In this document: positions 1 through 11,010 of the stretch, in pieces
Layout of the letters: each line of letters starts with the position of its first letter
How positions within the stretch are numbered: position 1 is the stretch's first letter
DNA from: Saccopteryx bilineata
Taxonomy: Eukaryota; Chordata; Mammalia; Chiroptera; Emballonuridae
Assembly (NCBI RefSeq): GCF_036850765.1
Contig: NC_089495.1
Location: forward strand, 206,758,347 to 206,822,346
Direction of reading: 5' to 3'
DNA length: 64,000 nucleotides
Made by a program: the position numbers and the translations under genes
Notes under the pieces: generated by a model
Databases searched by the model: none
Seen by the model: the letters and a program-made list of their open reading frames with translations, nothing else
Told to the model about the DNA's origin: nothing

Positions 1-101
1 CGGCCTCCTTCATGGGGTCGGTTCCCAGCTGTAAAATGACAGGCAGGGGGAGGCTGCTGCTATTTCATGGGGTCATTGGGTTTAGCAAACACCTAATTTT
101 C

Positions 102-508
102 TTTCTTTCTTTTTTTTTTTTTTTGTATTTTGCCGAAGCTGGAAACGGGGAGAGACAGTCAGACAGACTCCCACATGCGCCCGACCGGGATCCACCCGGC
201 ACACCCACCAGGGGTGACGCTCTGCCCACCAGGGGGCGATGCTCTGCCCATCTGGGGCATCGCTCTGCTGTGACCAGAGCCACTCTAGCGCCTGGGGCAG
301 AGGCCAAGGAGCCATCCCCAGCGCCCGGGCCATCTTTGCTCCAATGGAGCCTTGGCTGCGGGAGGGGAAGAGAGAGACAGAGAGGAAGGAGGGGGGGGGT
401 GGAGAAGCAGATGGGCGCTTCTCCCATGTACCCTGGCCGGGAATCGAACCCAGGTCCCCCGCACGCCAGGCCGACGCTCTACCGCTGAGCCAACCAGCCA
501 GGGACACG
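102..508 (-). mobile_element. Group A tRNA-derived SINE
   Basis: Reverse-strand SINE. The poly-T (reverse of the A tail) lies at the left and the tRNA-like head at the right, with the reverse of the B box 'GGTTCGATTCC' near 440 and of the A box near 480-500. The body includes the reverse of 'CCATTGGAGCAAAGATGG'. Flanks 88-101 and 509-522 are 14-bp direct repeats (AACACCTAATTTTC / AACATCTAATTTTC) with one mismatch, which fixes both ends. ORFs inside it on both strands recur in other copies and are not genes. Confidence 0.93.
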
Positions 509-1164
509 AACATCTAATTTTCAAAAGCACTTGGCTCACAGCAGGGACTAGTCCGTGTCACCGTCACCCTTGTTCTCCCCCCACCCTCACCCCAAAATCC
601 TGAGGGCAGGATGGCCACTGGGCCTCCCACGCTTTGTGTCTGTGCCCTCCCCACCTCCCCGCAGGCCTTGGCGTCCTGGGGAACCAACAGCCTTCTCAGC
701 GTGAACCCCAGGGCACACACCATCTCCTCTGCTCCCCAGATTTTTTTTGCAAGAAAGCGACCTCTTAAGTTCTCAGTTGCCATCTCCCTGGCACCCCCCG
801 GCTGGCTTCCTGCAGAATGAAGGGCAAAGCTGGTGGGAAATGGGTTTGAAAATGGGATACTTAATTCTGTGAAGGAGCAGGCTTTTCCAACGCCAGTGAC
901 TCAGCCTCGGGGAGCTGCCGGTGAGGGGGGGGAACACTCCCCCCTCCGTGGGTTTCTGCTTCTGGAAGGAGCTCCGTGCCTTCCTCTCGCCGGTCTCTGT
1001 TCCGCGTCTCAGTCCGTGCGTCTCCATCGACCTGCTTCCGTCTGACAGTTCTCCTCTGAGGACCTCTAATTGGCTCAGAAGGATGTAGGACAGGCAGCCG
1101 CTCTTTGGGGACACGGCACTCTTTGGGGACCGTGTAGATAGTGACACCGAGTGGCCTAGCTCTG

Positions 1165-1300
1165 GAGAACAGACAGGCGTGGGTCGTTCTCGGCGTGACC
1201 CCGGGGAAGTACCAGGCCGCGCTGAGCCTCAGTTTCCCTACCTGTAAAATGGAGAGTATGTCCGTGACTTCCTAAGGTCATGGTAGGGCTAAAAAAAAAA
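1165..1300 (+). repeat. MIR SINE fragment
   Basis: Contains the MIR core words 'GAGCCTCAGTTTCCCTACC' followed by 'TGTAAAATGGAGAG', corresponding to the highly conserved central part of MIR, in sense orientation. Ends are approximate because the copy is diverged. Confidence 0.75.
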
Positions 1301-2009
1301 AGGACAGATGTCGTATCCCAGGAGGCAGAAGTTTTTGACAATAAGGCACAACATATTTGCACAAAACCAAACCAAAAAAAAAAAACCAAAGAACAATTAT
1401 CGATCCAAAGGAAATGCACGAGCACTGGTATGCCAGGTAACTCCGGTGGCTCTGTGAGCAACACAGTGCGGGTGACACCGGTTGTCAGATTTCACTGCTT
1501 CCTCCAGGACATCACCTAGCCAGCCCTTGTTCCTGCGGTCGCTGGCCTGGAACTGAGAAACAGAGTAACAGATGCACATTGCACGTGATGTCTGGAAGAT
1601 GACTTTGCATCTGGGCCCTGAGATGAGAAGGCAGGTTCAGTTCTGCGGCTCTGGGTGCTGGCATTTCCGTCAGTTATAACCAATAAACAGGCAGAGGCTT
1701 CAGAACCGGTCAAGCGTTTCGATGCGTACGGATGGAGCGGATGAATGGGCTTCCTAAGTCGGCGCGTCACCGCCTTTAATTCGATGATGTCGTTTAGAAA
1801 CCCGGCAATGTGTTCTGGGCCAAAACATATCAACCGTTGACAGAAGAAAACGGAAAGATAAACGGCCAATCACACCCCCCCCACCCCCCCGCCCCGCAGA
1901 GAGGGAAATGATTGTGGTGGCTGGTTCCAAACTTAGGCTTTGTTCCCCGGGGAAGAAGGAGAAGGGGGCGCTCTACGGGAACGCAGTAAGGGGACCAAGC
2001 CGGCTGGGC

Positions 2010-2165
2010 TCCGGTGCTGAGTGGGGAGTCAGAAGCCCTGGCCCCGGGGGGCACCCGCTTCTGCCGCCCGGGGTCTATGGCCTTGGACAGGTCCTTTCCC
2101 CAACCTGGCTACATCTCCTCGTTCTCAGATGGACAACAGTCACTTCCGGTCTGTGAGGGTCCCCG
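2010..2165 (+). repeat. MIR SINE fragment
   Basis: Diverged MIR: 'GGGGAGTCAGAAGCCCTGG', then 'CTTGGACAGGTCCTTTCCCC' and 'CTCCTCGTTCTCAGATGG' follow the order of the MIR consensus. A second, reverse-oriented MIR-like piece follows at about 2200-2300 ('CAAGGTCACCAGGCAAAG'). Confidence 0.6.
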
Positions 2166-2407
2166 GAGTGTGAGGCCAGCCCGGGACCCGCACCTTCATA
2201 TCGCAAACCCGTTTCATCTTTTCCAAGCAAGGCCCAGGGACGTCTGTGACTCGTCCAAGGTCACCAGGCAAAGAAGGAGAGAAGCCGGGAGTGGAGCTCC
2301 AGTTGGCATGTTGTCGCTGTGAGTTGTAAAGAAACAAAACAGGAATGATTAAAAGCGTGCTGTCAAGACCACCGTGGGGAAAACAAAAAAAAAAATAGAA
2401 AAATATT

Positions 2408-2720
2408 CCTTTTCTGCGAACAAATATTTACTGTCCAGGGTGAGCCGGACACTGTTCTGGGCATCAGACGGTGGGGCGTTCGGGCACCGTGGGGGAGGCA
2501 CACGGTAAGGCAGGGGAGGAAGTGATTTTAGATAGCGGGACCTGCTATGAGGAAAGGAGAACGTGAGTTTTCGGTGATGGGAGGGGAAGGGTAGCACGTT
2601 CCTCTGGTGGGTGGGGAAGACATCGCCGAGGCAGTGACTCTGGAGGAGAGACGACAGGGGTCGCCAGGGAGGGCTATGAGGGAGGTCAAGGTACAGGGAT
2701 CAGAAAGGGCAAAGCCCAAG
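2408..2720 (-). repeat. L2 LINE fragment, reverse
   Basis: Begins with 'GAACAAATATTTACTG', a reversed L2 3' tail, and continues with 'GGACACTGTTCTGGGCATC', the reverse of the usual 'CAGTGCCTGGCAC' region. It is an old 3' end fragment with approximate boundaries. Confidence 0.55.
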
Positions 2721-3689
2721 ACGGGGCGATGCTTGGTAAGTTGAGATTCAAGAGGAGGCAGAGTGGCTGGCACTTGGTGAGTGTAAAGCCAGTATCCACT
2801 ACCACCATCACAGCCGCCTGGCCCATGCAGGTCCTCATTGGATTCGGACAGACGGTAATGAAACAGTGAAGCCGAAAACTGGTGGGCCATCATCTTTAAT
2901 CCTAGCTCGCACCCGGTGGGCAAGTAAAAAACACACACTGGGCTCCAAAACCCACTCATTCAGTGCTCACAAAGCTACTGACTTATCCGAGTTTCCTAGA
3001 ATCAAAGGTTTCTAGTTCACCAGACTTATTCATCTCTGTTTCCCATCTCCTTCCTTCTTTCTGCACAAACTCTGCACAAACTGGCCTCTCACTCAGCACT
3101 CCACCATCTTGGCTGCTTCTCCTGGCCTCCTCCACGTGGCCTTTCTCTGCTCTCCTCTCTAATGCTAATCTCAGGAACCGACAGAGCAAGCTCCCGGTCT
3201 GCCCCACTTTCTAGTGCAGAAATCAAAACCTTTAATCCAATATACAAATAGGGAAGTCTCTACTATAAAGTCACTTATCTGGGGCATGATGGGATTGCAC
3301 CACCCCACATCAAAAAAGGGTGGGAAAGGCTTAGTCCTAAAACCAAGCCCCAGGCTACAAGGATCCTGCCTGCCCACAGCCCGCCCCCAACACACATTAA
3401 TATCACCTGGGCGATGGGCTTCCACGTGGGCAGCGCCATCTTTAACAAAGTGAGCATGATATATTTTATCTGCCCAACAGTAAGAAAGAGCAGAGATGTT
3501 GTGAGAATCTTGCAGGGAAGAGTGTGGGGACCAGATGTCCAGAGAAATGAGATGGGAGGCGAGGTTACTTCATTGTTCACGATGTCCTTGATTTCTTGTT
3601 GAACGCGTGACATGGTCATCCTGTTCAAAATTCAGAGCTCCCAACAGGTAAACCGTCTCCCTCCCACCGTCTCTCCCCCACCTGCCGGG
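2721..3689. other. Unassigned unique-looking DNA
   Basis: I see no recognisable coding exon, SINE or TIR element in this stretch. Short ORFs on both strands lack known motifs. Confidence 0.5.
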
Positions 3690-4027
3690 ATGCTTTCCTG
3701 GAAGCCGTGTACATGCTCGTGTTTCTGTATTTGCCGAGGCAGGTGTTATTGTTACATCCGATACAATCAAGCACACACACTCTTTCTCCTCTCCCCTTCT
3801 TCTTTTATGAAGGGAAATAGCATCATAGTCACACTTCACTCTTGTCACTTTGTGTCCTAGCAGCCATTTGTCTCAGTACCAGTCGAGTGTCCTCATGATC
3901 GTTTATTTTGGGGGGAGGGAGGGGAGGGCGGTATGTCTGAGGAATATTTCATTCCGTAGGCGTTCTTTAACCGGTTACATTTATTTGACCAGTTCTCTGT
4001 TGTTAGTCATTTAGGTTATTTCACTTG
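3690..4027 (-). repeat. L1M LINE 3' fragment, reverse
   Basis: Ends with 'CATTTATTTGACCAGTTCTC' and 'CATTTAGGTTATTTC', which match the reverse complement of the mammalian L1 3' region ('TTTAACCAGTCCCC...CATTTAGGTTGTTTCC'). The interior is diverged and carries a G-rich insertion near 3909-3930. Confidence 0.55.
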
Positions 4028-4760
4028 AGGGCCTTAAGGGGAAGAAACAGTCCGATTTGTGATTTAGAAAGAGCCCTCCGGCTGCCGAGGACTGACGGCT
4101 CATCAGAGAGGGGGCCGTGGAAGCCGCAGGCTGGGCCTGCCCAGGTAGGAAGGGCTGTTATTATCCTGGAAAGAGAAGATAATGGTTTGGGAGGGTGGTG
4201 GCAGTGAGGGTGTGAGAAATGGGTGGACGTGGATGTTCAGGAGATAGAAGCCACTAGTGGGTAGCTTCCATGGCCGTGGGGGGGGGGGGGCGGGGCGTTG
4301 TAAAGAGAATGGGATCAAGGGCAACTTTTGAGCTTTAACAATCAGGAGGTGGGCTGAGACCCCCTTAGTCTCTCAAGAGCATTTCAGGTCTGACTTCTGC
4401 AAGCAGAGCAGGTGGTCGAGGCAGTAAAAAAAAAAAATGGATGCTCTGCGTGAGACTCTTCCTTATACGGTAAAACCAAAAAACCCAAAACCCATACTAG
4501 GCACCTCATTGTAATGTAAGGCTTGTTTGGAATTTTTCGCTCTCCCCATCAGAATGGAATCCGTTGTGAGGAATTTCCTCTGAGCTCCGGGCGGGGCCGG
4601 CGGCCCTTTCTCAGCCTCCCTCGTGGGCTTTCTCCACCCCTGCCCGCCCCCCTGCCTCAGGGGCCCGCCCCGAACCCCTCCGCCGCCCGCCCCTCCCACC
4701 ATCTCTCCGGAAGGGAAGGTCTCCGTCTGCGCTCCGCTATCCCAGGCATCTGTGTGCTGA
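4028..4760. other. Gene-free interval with GC-rich block
   Basis: No exon recognised. A GC-rich block lies at about 4590-4700 ('CGGGCGGGGCCGGCGGCC') and a G run at about 4276-4295. An A run at 4425-4437 may be the tail of an unrecognised retroposon. Confidence 0.45.
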
Positions 4761-5160
4761 GTCACAGTTTCTGTCTTCAGCTCTGGCTCTTCCCTGAGTT
4801 CCCCCTGGAGACTAGGACATCCAACTGTTTTCAGAGACATCTCACCCTTCACGTGTGCCCAACACTACCCCTGACCACCTTTAACTCACAGTCCTGTCTT
4901 CCCAGGTCTGCCCCACACCGGTCGAAGGCCACCCCATCCACCACCCGCCCGGAGGCACGCAGGACAGTCCTAGGAGTCACATGCGATCTCCCATCTTCCA
5001 GGTAGCAAACCCGACTGGTTCCAGCGGGAGACGTCAGCCCGAGCTCCCCCACTTCTCCTCGTTCCCACCGCCCACCCCTCTCACCCACCGCCATCACCGT
5101 TCCTTGAATAATTCTGCCCCAGCAGCGGCTTCTCTGCTCGCTCCGCCTCCACTCTTATCT
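4761..5160 (+). repeat. L2 LINE fragment
   Basis: Words in L2 order: 'GAGACATCTCACCCTTCACG', 'CAGTCCTGTCTTCCC' and 'CTAGGAGTCACATGCGATC', matching the mid-to-3' portion of L2 in sense direction. It is heavily diverged with approximate ends. Confidence 0.5.
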
Positions 5161-5215
5161 TCTGGGGGCTGGGGGGTGGGGCTATTCTTCACACATTACC
5201 AAAGGGGGCTTTTTC

Positions 5216-5616
5216 TTTTCTTTTCTTTGCTTTTTTCCATTTTTCCAAAGCTGGAAATGGGGAGGCAGTTAGACAGACTCCCGCATGCGCCCGACCAGGA
5301 TCCACCTGGCACGCCCACCACTGGGCGATGCTCTGCCCATCTGGGCCTTCGCTCTGCTGCAACCAGAGCCATTCTAGCACCTGAGGCAGAGGCCATGGAG
5401 CCATCCTCAGCGCCCGGGCCATCTTTGCTCCAATGGAGCATCTTTGCTCCAATGGAGCCTCGCTGTGGGAGGGGAAGAGAGAGACAGAAAGGAAGGAGAG
5501 GGGGAGGGGTGGAGAAGCAGATGGGCGCTTCTCCTGTGTTTCCCTGGCCGGGAATCGAACCTGGGACTCCTGCACACCAGGCCGACACTCTACCGCTGAG
5601 CCAACTGGCCAGGGCC
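5216..5616 (-). mobile_element. Group A SINE with internal 20-bp duplication
   Basis: Reverse-strand group A SINE. Flanks 5201-5215 and 5617-5631 are identical 15-bp TSDs (AAAGGGGGCTTTTTC), so the insertion is young. The body word 'CATCTTTGCTCCAATGGAG' is present twice in tandem at about 5421-5458, a small duplication not present in the other copies of this window. Confidence 0.95.
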
Positions 5617-5754
5617 AAAGGGGGCTTTTTCAAAGGTAAACCAGCTCCTACCACTTCCCCGCTGAAAGCGTCAATGTGTGTTCCCATCGTAGTTCAACCA
5701 ATATGTAAATAAAATGAAATTCATTTCCACGGTTCCTGACGATGTCCCAAGCCC

Positions 5755-5955
5755 ACAGACATCATCCGGGGCTCCGCGTGCTCCAGCCACAGTGGTCTCC
5801 TTCTCTTTCCTGAACACCCGGGACCAGGGTGTTGGCACGCACTCTCCCTCTGCCTGGAACACGTACGTCATCCTCCTTTGAAAGTCTGCTCCTCTACTTG
5901 ATCTGAATGCCCACCGCCCCAAGCTGACCTGAGCCATCTCCGCCTGCAGGAGCGG
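5755..5955 (+). repeat. L2 LINE fragment
   Basis: 'GTGCTCCAGCCACAGTGGTC', 'CTCCCTCTGCCTGGAACACG' and 'GAAAGTCTGCTCC' occur in the same order as in the L2 3' consensus. It is an old copy with approximate ends. Confidence 0.65.
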
Positions 5956-6446
5956 GGCCACTGAGCAGGTTCCCCACTCCGCAAGAATCCCTGTGTGAAA
6001 TTGTCAAGTAACCGGGGGAGTATTTCAAACGTGTCCCCTTGACGAGTGGAGCTTTGAGCAGCAGCTGCTCAGCTAATCCAGCGTTCTGTCTGGCTCAGCC
6101 TGTCACACAGCACACTAAAGGTCACGATCAGTGTCAGAGAGCAGCATTATGCTTCCTCCACCAGCCCCTCCCACAGCGGGTTTCCATGGAAATTGTGCTA
6201 TTGATTCATTAACTTTCTCTAGTTCAAGGCCATTTTAATCACTAGTGCACAACGGCTTAAAAATTCTGTGAACTTCACTTGGATGAACGAAACAATCTCT
6301 CCAAAGTGTACACAATCGCTTCGGCAATGGGCAGTCTCATCTCTCTGCTTGGTAACAGAGCTCAGCACTTAGCCTAAGCTTCCTTATGGAAGCCTCATCT
6401 CCAGCAGAAGTAGTTAAACGTCTGAAAACCAGTATTTTGATGCATG
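5956..6446. other. Unassigned DNA
   Basis: No coding exon or recognisable repeat seen. It contains AT-rich segments and no long ORF. Confidence 0.45.
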
Positions 6447-6675
6447 ATTTTTTTTTCATTCAGTGAGAGGAAGGGAGGCAGAGAGACAGATTCCTGCATG
6501 TGCCCCGACTGAGACCTACCCAGAAAGCCCACTAGGGGGCGATACTCTGCCCATTTGGGACGTTGCTCCATTGTTCAGCAACCAAGCTCTTCTTAGCACC
6601 TGAGGTAGAGGCCATGGAGCCATCCTCAGTGCCCGGGGCCAAGTCGCTCCAATTGAGCCATGGCTACAGGAGGGG

Positions 6676-6706
<31 letters not shown>

Positions 6707-6834
6707 GGAGAGAAGCAAGACAGGGAGGGATAGAGAAGTAGATGGGCACTTCTCCTGTGTGCCCTGACCCAGAATCAAACCCAGGACATCCATACATCAG
6801 GCTAATGACTCACCACTGAGCCAACCAGCCAGGC
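6447..6834 (-). mobile_element. Older group A SINE
   Basis: Reverse-strand group A relative with a diverged body (a GA-rich stretch, then the reverse of a head 'TGGTGAGTCATTAGCC'). It lacks the perfect B box of young copies. Ends are set by the poly-T at 6447 and the head terminus 'CCAGCCAGGC'. Confidence 0.8.
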
Positions 6835-6890
6835 CCTTGCTGTATTCTGAGAGAGCAGTTATTAAATCCTTGTATTAAATTCACATTTTG

Positions 6891-7101
6891 AGCCTGGCCT
6901 GTGGTGGCGCAGTGGATAAAGCGTCGACCTGGAAATGCTGAGGTCGCCGGTTCGAAACCCTGGGCTTGCCTGGTCAAGGCACATATGGGAGTTGATGCTT
7001 CCAGCTCCTCCCCCCTTCTCTCTCTCTGTCTCTCTCTCCCTCTCTGTCTCTCTCTCCTCTCTAAAAATGAATAAATAAAGTAAAAAAAAAATTTAAAAAA
7101 A
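6891..7101 (+). mobile_element. Group C SINE
   Basis: The head begins 'GCCTGTGGTGGCGCAG', with A box 'GTGGCGCAGTGGATAAAG' and B box 'GGTTCGAAACC', then 'GGGAGTTGATGCTTCC', a TC-rich stretch and an A tail. Identical 14-bp TSDs (AAATTCACATTTTG) lie at 6877-6890 and 7102-7115. Confidence 0.95.
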
Positions 7102-7852
7102 AAATTCACATTTTGAAAAACAGATTTGCAGAAGGACTAGACAGAATCACACTAAATGACTTTAAATACCTATATTTTCAAAGACTGCTACATATCACAT
7201 TGGTGAATGGTCACCCCAGACACGATTGGCCCTGAGCTCTTCGTGGTCACCATTCGTCCCGGGATAGACACTTGGAATGCTCAATCAACGGCTGAGAGAG
7301 GGCTGGGGGTCTCAGAAAAATCAGGGCGGAGCCTTCCGAGAGCTCGTGGAAGCCCACCCTTGTCCTCTGACCGCCAGGAACACACACCCAGGGCGTGCTG
7401 GTCCCTCCTTTCTCAGAACAGTCCTGTTCTCTGAATCACACACAGTGGACGTTTTATGGACAGAATGCTATTCTAACTGCAGAAACATACCGTTCTACTG
7501 AATCACCATCCACTCTGTTGGTATAACGTTCCCTCTGTAGAGTTAGAAAAACACTGATGGTGGAGTGGGGGCACAAGATGACCCATCGGGTGGGAGAAGG
7601 AAATATTAGGATTTTTAAATTTATTCCTACATTTGTTTTAAAATAAGACATTCAGTTTACAGTCGTTCCCTCTTACCCATCAGGGAGATGTTCCCAGGCC
7701 CCCAGTGGGTGCCTCTGAAATCATGGATAGCCCTGGACCCTGTGTTTACTATCTTTTCCTATACATATATACCTGCAATAAAGTTTAATTCATAAATTAG
7801 GCACAGTAAGAGATGGACAACAATAATAAAATAGACCAATTAAAACAATATA

Positions 7853-8403
7853 CAGCTAGTGCTCGACTTACGACCACGATTGGTTTCGACAGACCGGTCG
7901 TAACACGATTTGGTCGTAAGTTGAGTCGGCTATATGTACAGTACTGTGAAATGATGTTATAAAAATCTTTAAGTCATATTTTATCATCATTTTCTTTCAT
8001 TATTGTTATATATCATAATTTTCTTTGTTCATTTTATGCCATCTGTATCATCTCTACACCATTTTGTTTCTTATTTTTACATTCGTCAGGTTTAAGTAAA
8101 ACACTGCATTACCAGTACAACTGGTTTAATATTTGCAAAGACAATTTCCTCTTGGTAGACATCTTGGGAGGGGTTTGATGAAAAATATCCAAGACACAAA
8201 ACACAAGTTGCTGTACCGAGTCTGGGATAACAGTTGAAATGGTGCACGCGGAGATGGTAGTGCTGCCGGAAGCTGGTCCGCACTGTCGTACGCCCAGCTG
8301 GGCAACGCTTGCGCTGCCAGACGCGGAGCCGTCGTGGCTAGCGATTGCGGTTGTAAAGTCGAATGGTCGTAAGTTGCATAGGTTGTAAGTCGATCAATAT
8401 TTG
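7853..8403. mobile_element. 551-bp TIR element nested in the Tigger-like copy
   Basis: Both ends are flanked by TA (7851-7852 and 8404-8405). The left terminus, 23 bp ending in 'CTCGACTTACGACC', matches the reverse of the right terminus, ending in 'ATCGACTTACAACC', at 18 of 23 positions. Removing the insert and one TA rejoins 'ACAATATACTATAATAAA', the expected continuous host sequence. Sub-terminal copies of 'GTCGTAAGT' occur near both ends. The interior is AT-rich on the left and CpG-rich on the right (about 8230-8350). No transposase is recognisable. A Tc1/mariner-type non-autonomous element is the best reading. Confidence 0.75.
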
Positions 8404-8431
8404 TACTATAATAAAAAGTATGTGAACATGG

Positions 8432-8460
8432 TCTCTCTCTCTCTCTCTCTCTCTTTCTCT
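8432..8460. repeat. (TC)n microsatellite
   Basis: Uninterrupted CT dinucleotides up to the 'TTTCTCTT' end. The run sits within the right part of the Tigger-like element. Confidence 0.9.
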
Positions 8461-9184
8461 TAAAATATCTTATCGTATTGTACTCACCCTTCTTCTTGTA
8501 ATAAAGAGATGATAAAATTCTTACGTGACAGGATGAAGTGAGGGAAATGACACGGTCATCATGCATTAGGTGACTAGAAGGGTTACTCGAACACAAGCAC
8601 CGAGATACCACGATAGTTGATCTGATAACGCAGGGGGCTACTGAGTGAGTGACAGGCACGAAGCGTATACTGGCCGCTCTGGACCAAGAGGATGATTTAC
8701 ATCCCAGAGGGGGCCTGGGGCAGGGGCAGCTCGAGATTTCATCACACACCTCAGTCAACACAAAATTTAACACTTATGAATTGTTTATTCCTGGAGTTTT
8801 CCATTTACTATTTTCAGACTGTTGTTTGACCATGGGTCATTAAAAACACAAAAATCAAAACTACAAATAAAGGGGAACTGCTGAATTAGTATTTACCCTG
8901 TGGTTGGACCCTGGAGGCCACCCTTGGTCACGTGCCATGAGCAGTAGGCACGGCAGTAATGGGTAATCTGTGGCTCCCTTCGAGGTTACTGGTCTTCCGC
9001 CTATGACAGTTTCCCTGGGAGATCGCCAACAGGGCTCACCCCACAGATCTCAGCTCTTCAAATGGTACGATTTTGTCAATGCCTTAAAAGTTGGCCACAT
9101 ATGCTTCTAGATTTTTTTTTTTGCCCTAAGCAGTTACTAAAAAATGGTTCTATTAAAAACCAAAAATAGGTTCATAATCTAGAG

Positions 9185-9568
9185 CAGGGGTAGTCAACCT
9201 TTTTATACCTACCGCCCACTTTTGTATCTCTGTTAGTAGTAACATTTTCTAACTGCCCACCGGTTCCACAGTCATGGTGATTTATAAAGCAGGGAAGTCA
9301 CTTTACTTTATAAAATTTATAAAGCAGAGTTACAGCAAGTGAAAGCATATAATAATAATTACTTACCAAGAACTTTATGTCGGATTTTCGCTAAGTTTGG
9401 CAGAATCAATCTTTATAAAACAACTTACTCTAGTTAAATCTATCTTTTTATTTCTAGTTTGGTTGCTCCGCTACCGCCCACCATGAAACCTGGAACGCCC
9501 ATCAGGGGGCAGTAGGGACCAGGTTGACCACCACTAGGGGGCGGTAGGGACCAGGTTGACTACCACTG
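9185..9568. mobile_element. hAT-type MITE, family 'GGTAGTCAACC', copy 1
   Basis: Left end 'CAGGGGTAGTCAACCT' and right end read in reverse 'CAGTGGTAGTCAACCT' form 16-bp TIRs with one mismatch. Flanking octamers 9177-9184 (ATCTAGAG) and 9569-9576 (CTCTACAT) agree at 5 of 8 positions, compatible with a decayed 8-bp hAT duplication. A second copy lies at 31437-31792 in the opposite orientation. The terminal 32 bp of the right end is present twice in tandem (9504-9535, 9536-9567). Non-autonomous, with no ORF. Confidence 0.85.
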
Positions 9569-10065
9569 CTCTACATACTCCCCCCCCCCCATACACACAC
9601 TTAACCATAGAGTTTGGACATCTTTTTATGTCAGTATATAGAGTTTTACCTCGTTTTTTCCTGCCTCACCCTTTTAAATTTTGCATGGAATGTTCTTCCC
9701 CCTTGTTACAAGGTTAATACGTTCCGTAAAAAATTCATACCAAGATAATTACTGTGCCGAGGGATGGTACACAATTACTTGCAAGAGTTTGTAAACAAAC
9801 CCTGTATGTGCTCTTCTCAAAGTTACGAACTTGAGGGAGGGGAGAGGGAGAGTAATCCACACAAAGGAAAGGAAAGGAAACAATGTAAGTGATGCCTGGG
9901 ATCGTCACTGTTGTAAAGCAGCAAATGGAACTCCAACCTGCCCCCACATGGCCGCCAACGTCTTGACCTTGCAATGGGCTTATCTTGGGGATAAAGCTCT
10001 TCTCCGTAATAGAGACGCACCAGCATCTGTCTCCCAGTGGTACCTCTTCTTTAGACAGTTGGGTT
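9569..10065. other. Unassigned DNA
   Basis: No exon or repeat recognised except a short C run at 9581-9590. Confidence 0.45.
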
Positions 10066-10416
10066 TGTGTTAGCCCGCTGGGGCTGCCATAACAAAATAC
10101 CACAGGCTGGGTGGTTTAAACAGCAAAGATTTGTTTACTCACAACTTGGAAGGCTGGAAGTCCAAGACAGGGGTGTGGGCAGGTGTGGTTTCTCGCGAGG
10201 ACTCTCTTGTTTGTTGGCTTGCTGACGGCTGCCTTCTGAACGCTGTGTCCTCCCATGCCCTTCTCTCTGCACCCCTGGCATTTCTTCCTCGTCTGATGAG
10301 GACACCACTCTTACGGGATTGGGGCCAGATTAACCTCATTTAACCTTAATTACTTCTTTAGAGTAATTTGGACTTTCACAGCTGAACCTGAGGGGGACGC
10401 GCTTCAGTTCGTAACA
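10066..10416 (-). mobile_element. MLT1 (ERVL-MaLR) LTR, reverse
   Basis: Reads 'TGTGTTAGCCCGCTGGGGCT', then 'GCCATAACAAAATACCACAG', and 'GGCTGGAAGTCCAAGACAGG'. This is the reverse complement of the well-known MLT1 3' end. It runs to 'CAGTTCGTAACA' at 10416, the reverse of the MLT1 start. A full-length but diverged solo LTR of an ancient endogenous retroviral MaLR. Confidence 0.85.
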
Positions 10417-10429
10417 GGGCCGTCACTGT

Positions 10430-11010
10430 ATTTTTCACTAGATATTTTCTCGCCCTCCCCACTCCACGCCCTCAGTGCTCCACTGAATGCTTGCCCCCTC
10501 CGAACGCCGCCCAGTCACCCCCTTGGACAACCACAGCAGTCGTCTTCTAGTTGGTTTCATGGCATTTACTGCCCACCTGCCCATCCGTTCTCCACATATT
10601 ATAAAAATGCACTTCCAACCACATCACTCCTTGACACTCTTCCCAGCCTTGTTGCTTGCGGGTTAAACTATAAACTCCTCAACATAACGGACAAGACCTG
10701 GCGGGACCAGACAGACATCTGTCTCCCGCCTTCACTAAAAACCACTATCTCAAAGGGCCTTCCGTGCACTCCACTGGCCAGGTGACCATCGTTCCAGCCA
10801 CCCACAGGACCCTGGGGTTCTCTCTGCAGCGGCCATCACATCTGACAGTCATGGCTGTGATTGTTTAGTATGCATCCCTCCCACGACACTGAGAGCTACG
10901 GGAAGCCTGAGACCCCGTGGAACTGGTCCTCTCTGCATCTCCAATGCCCAGCTCAGTTTCTGGCACAGAGTAGGCACAGATATATATATTTAATGAGTGA
11001 ATAAACACCT
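10430..11010 (+). repeat. L2 LINE 3' end
   Basis: Words follow the L2 consensus in order: 'TAAACTATAAACTCCTCAAC', 'GGACAAGACCTGGCGGGACC', 'CATCTCTGCATCTCC'-like sequence, 'CAGTTTCTGGCACAGAGTAG' and the AT-rich tail 'TTTAATGAGTGAATAAA'. Sense orientation. Confidence 0.75.

Larger units (their letters stand above)
523..2407. other. Gene-free interval with MIR fragments
   Basis: No coding exon recognised. The interval holds MIR fragments at about 1165-1300 and 2010-2300, short A runs near 1292 and 1375, and C-rich simple sequence near 1867-1897. Short ORFs here show no recognisable motif. Confidence 0.6.
7660..8883. mobile_element. Tigger-like (pogo/mariner superfamily) MITE, interrupted
   Basis: Left end 'CAGTCGTTCCCTCTTACCC' and right end, read in reverse, 'CAGCAGTTCCCCTTTATT' form imperfect terminal inverted repeats, and a TA precedes the left end. 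Internal words such as 'CATAAATTAGGCACAGTAAG' and 'ATGAATTGTTTATTCCTGG' resemble mammalian Tigger-derived MER elements. A TC microsatellite lies at 8432-8460. The element is split by the younger insertion at 7853-8403. No transposase frame survives. Confidence 0.65.

Noticed and set aside
82..513. ORFs of 80-210 codons in group A SINEs on both strands
   Set aside because: The same peptides recur in every SINE copy of the window, and they follow repeat sequence, not a gene.
8126..8773. 215-codon reverse ORF across the nested element
   Set aside because: It crosses the junction of two transposons and a TC microsatellite, so it cannot be an inherited gene.
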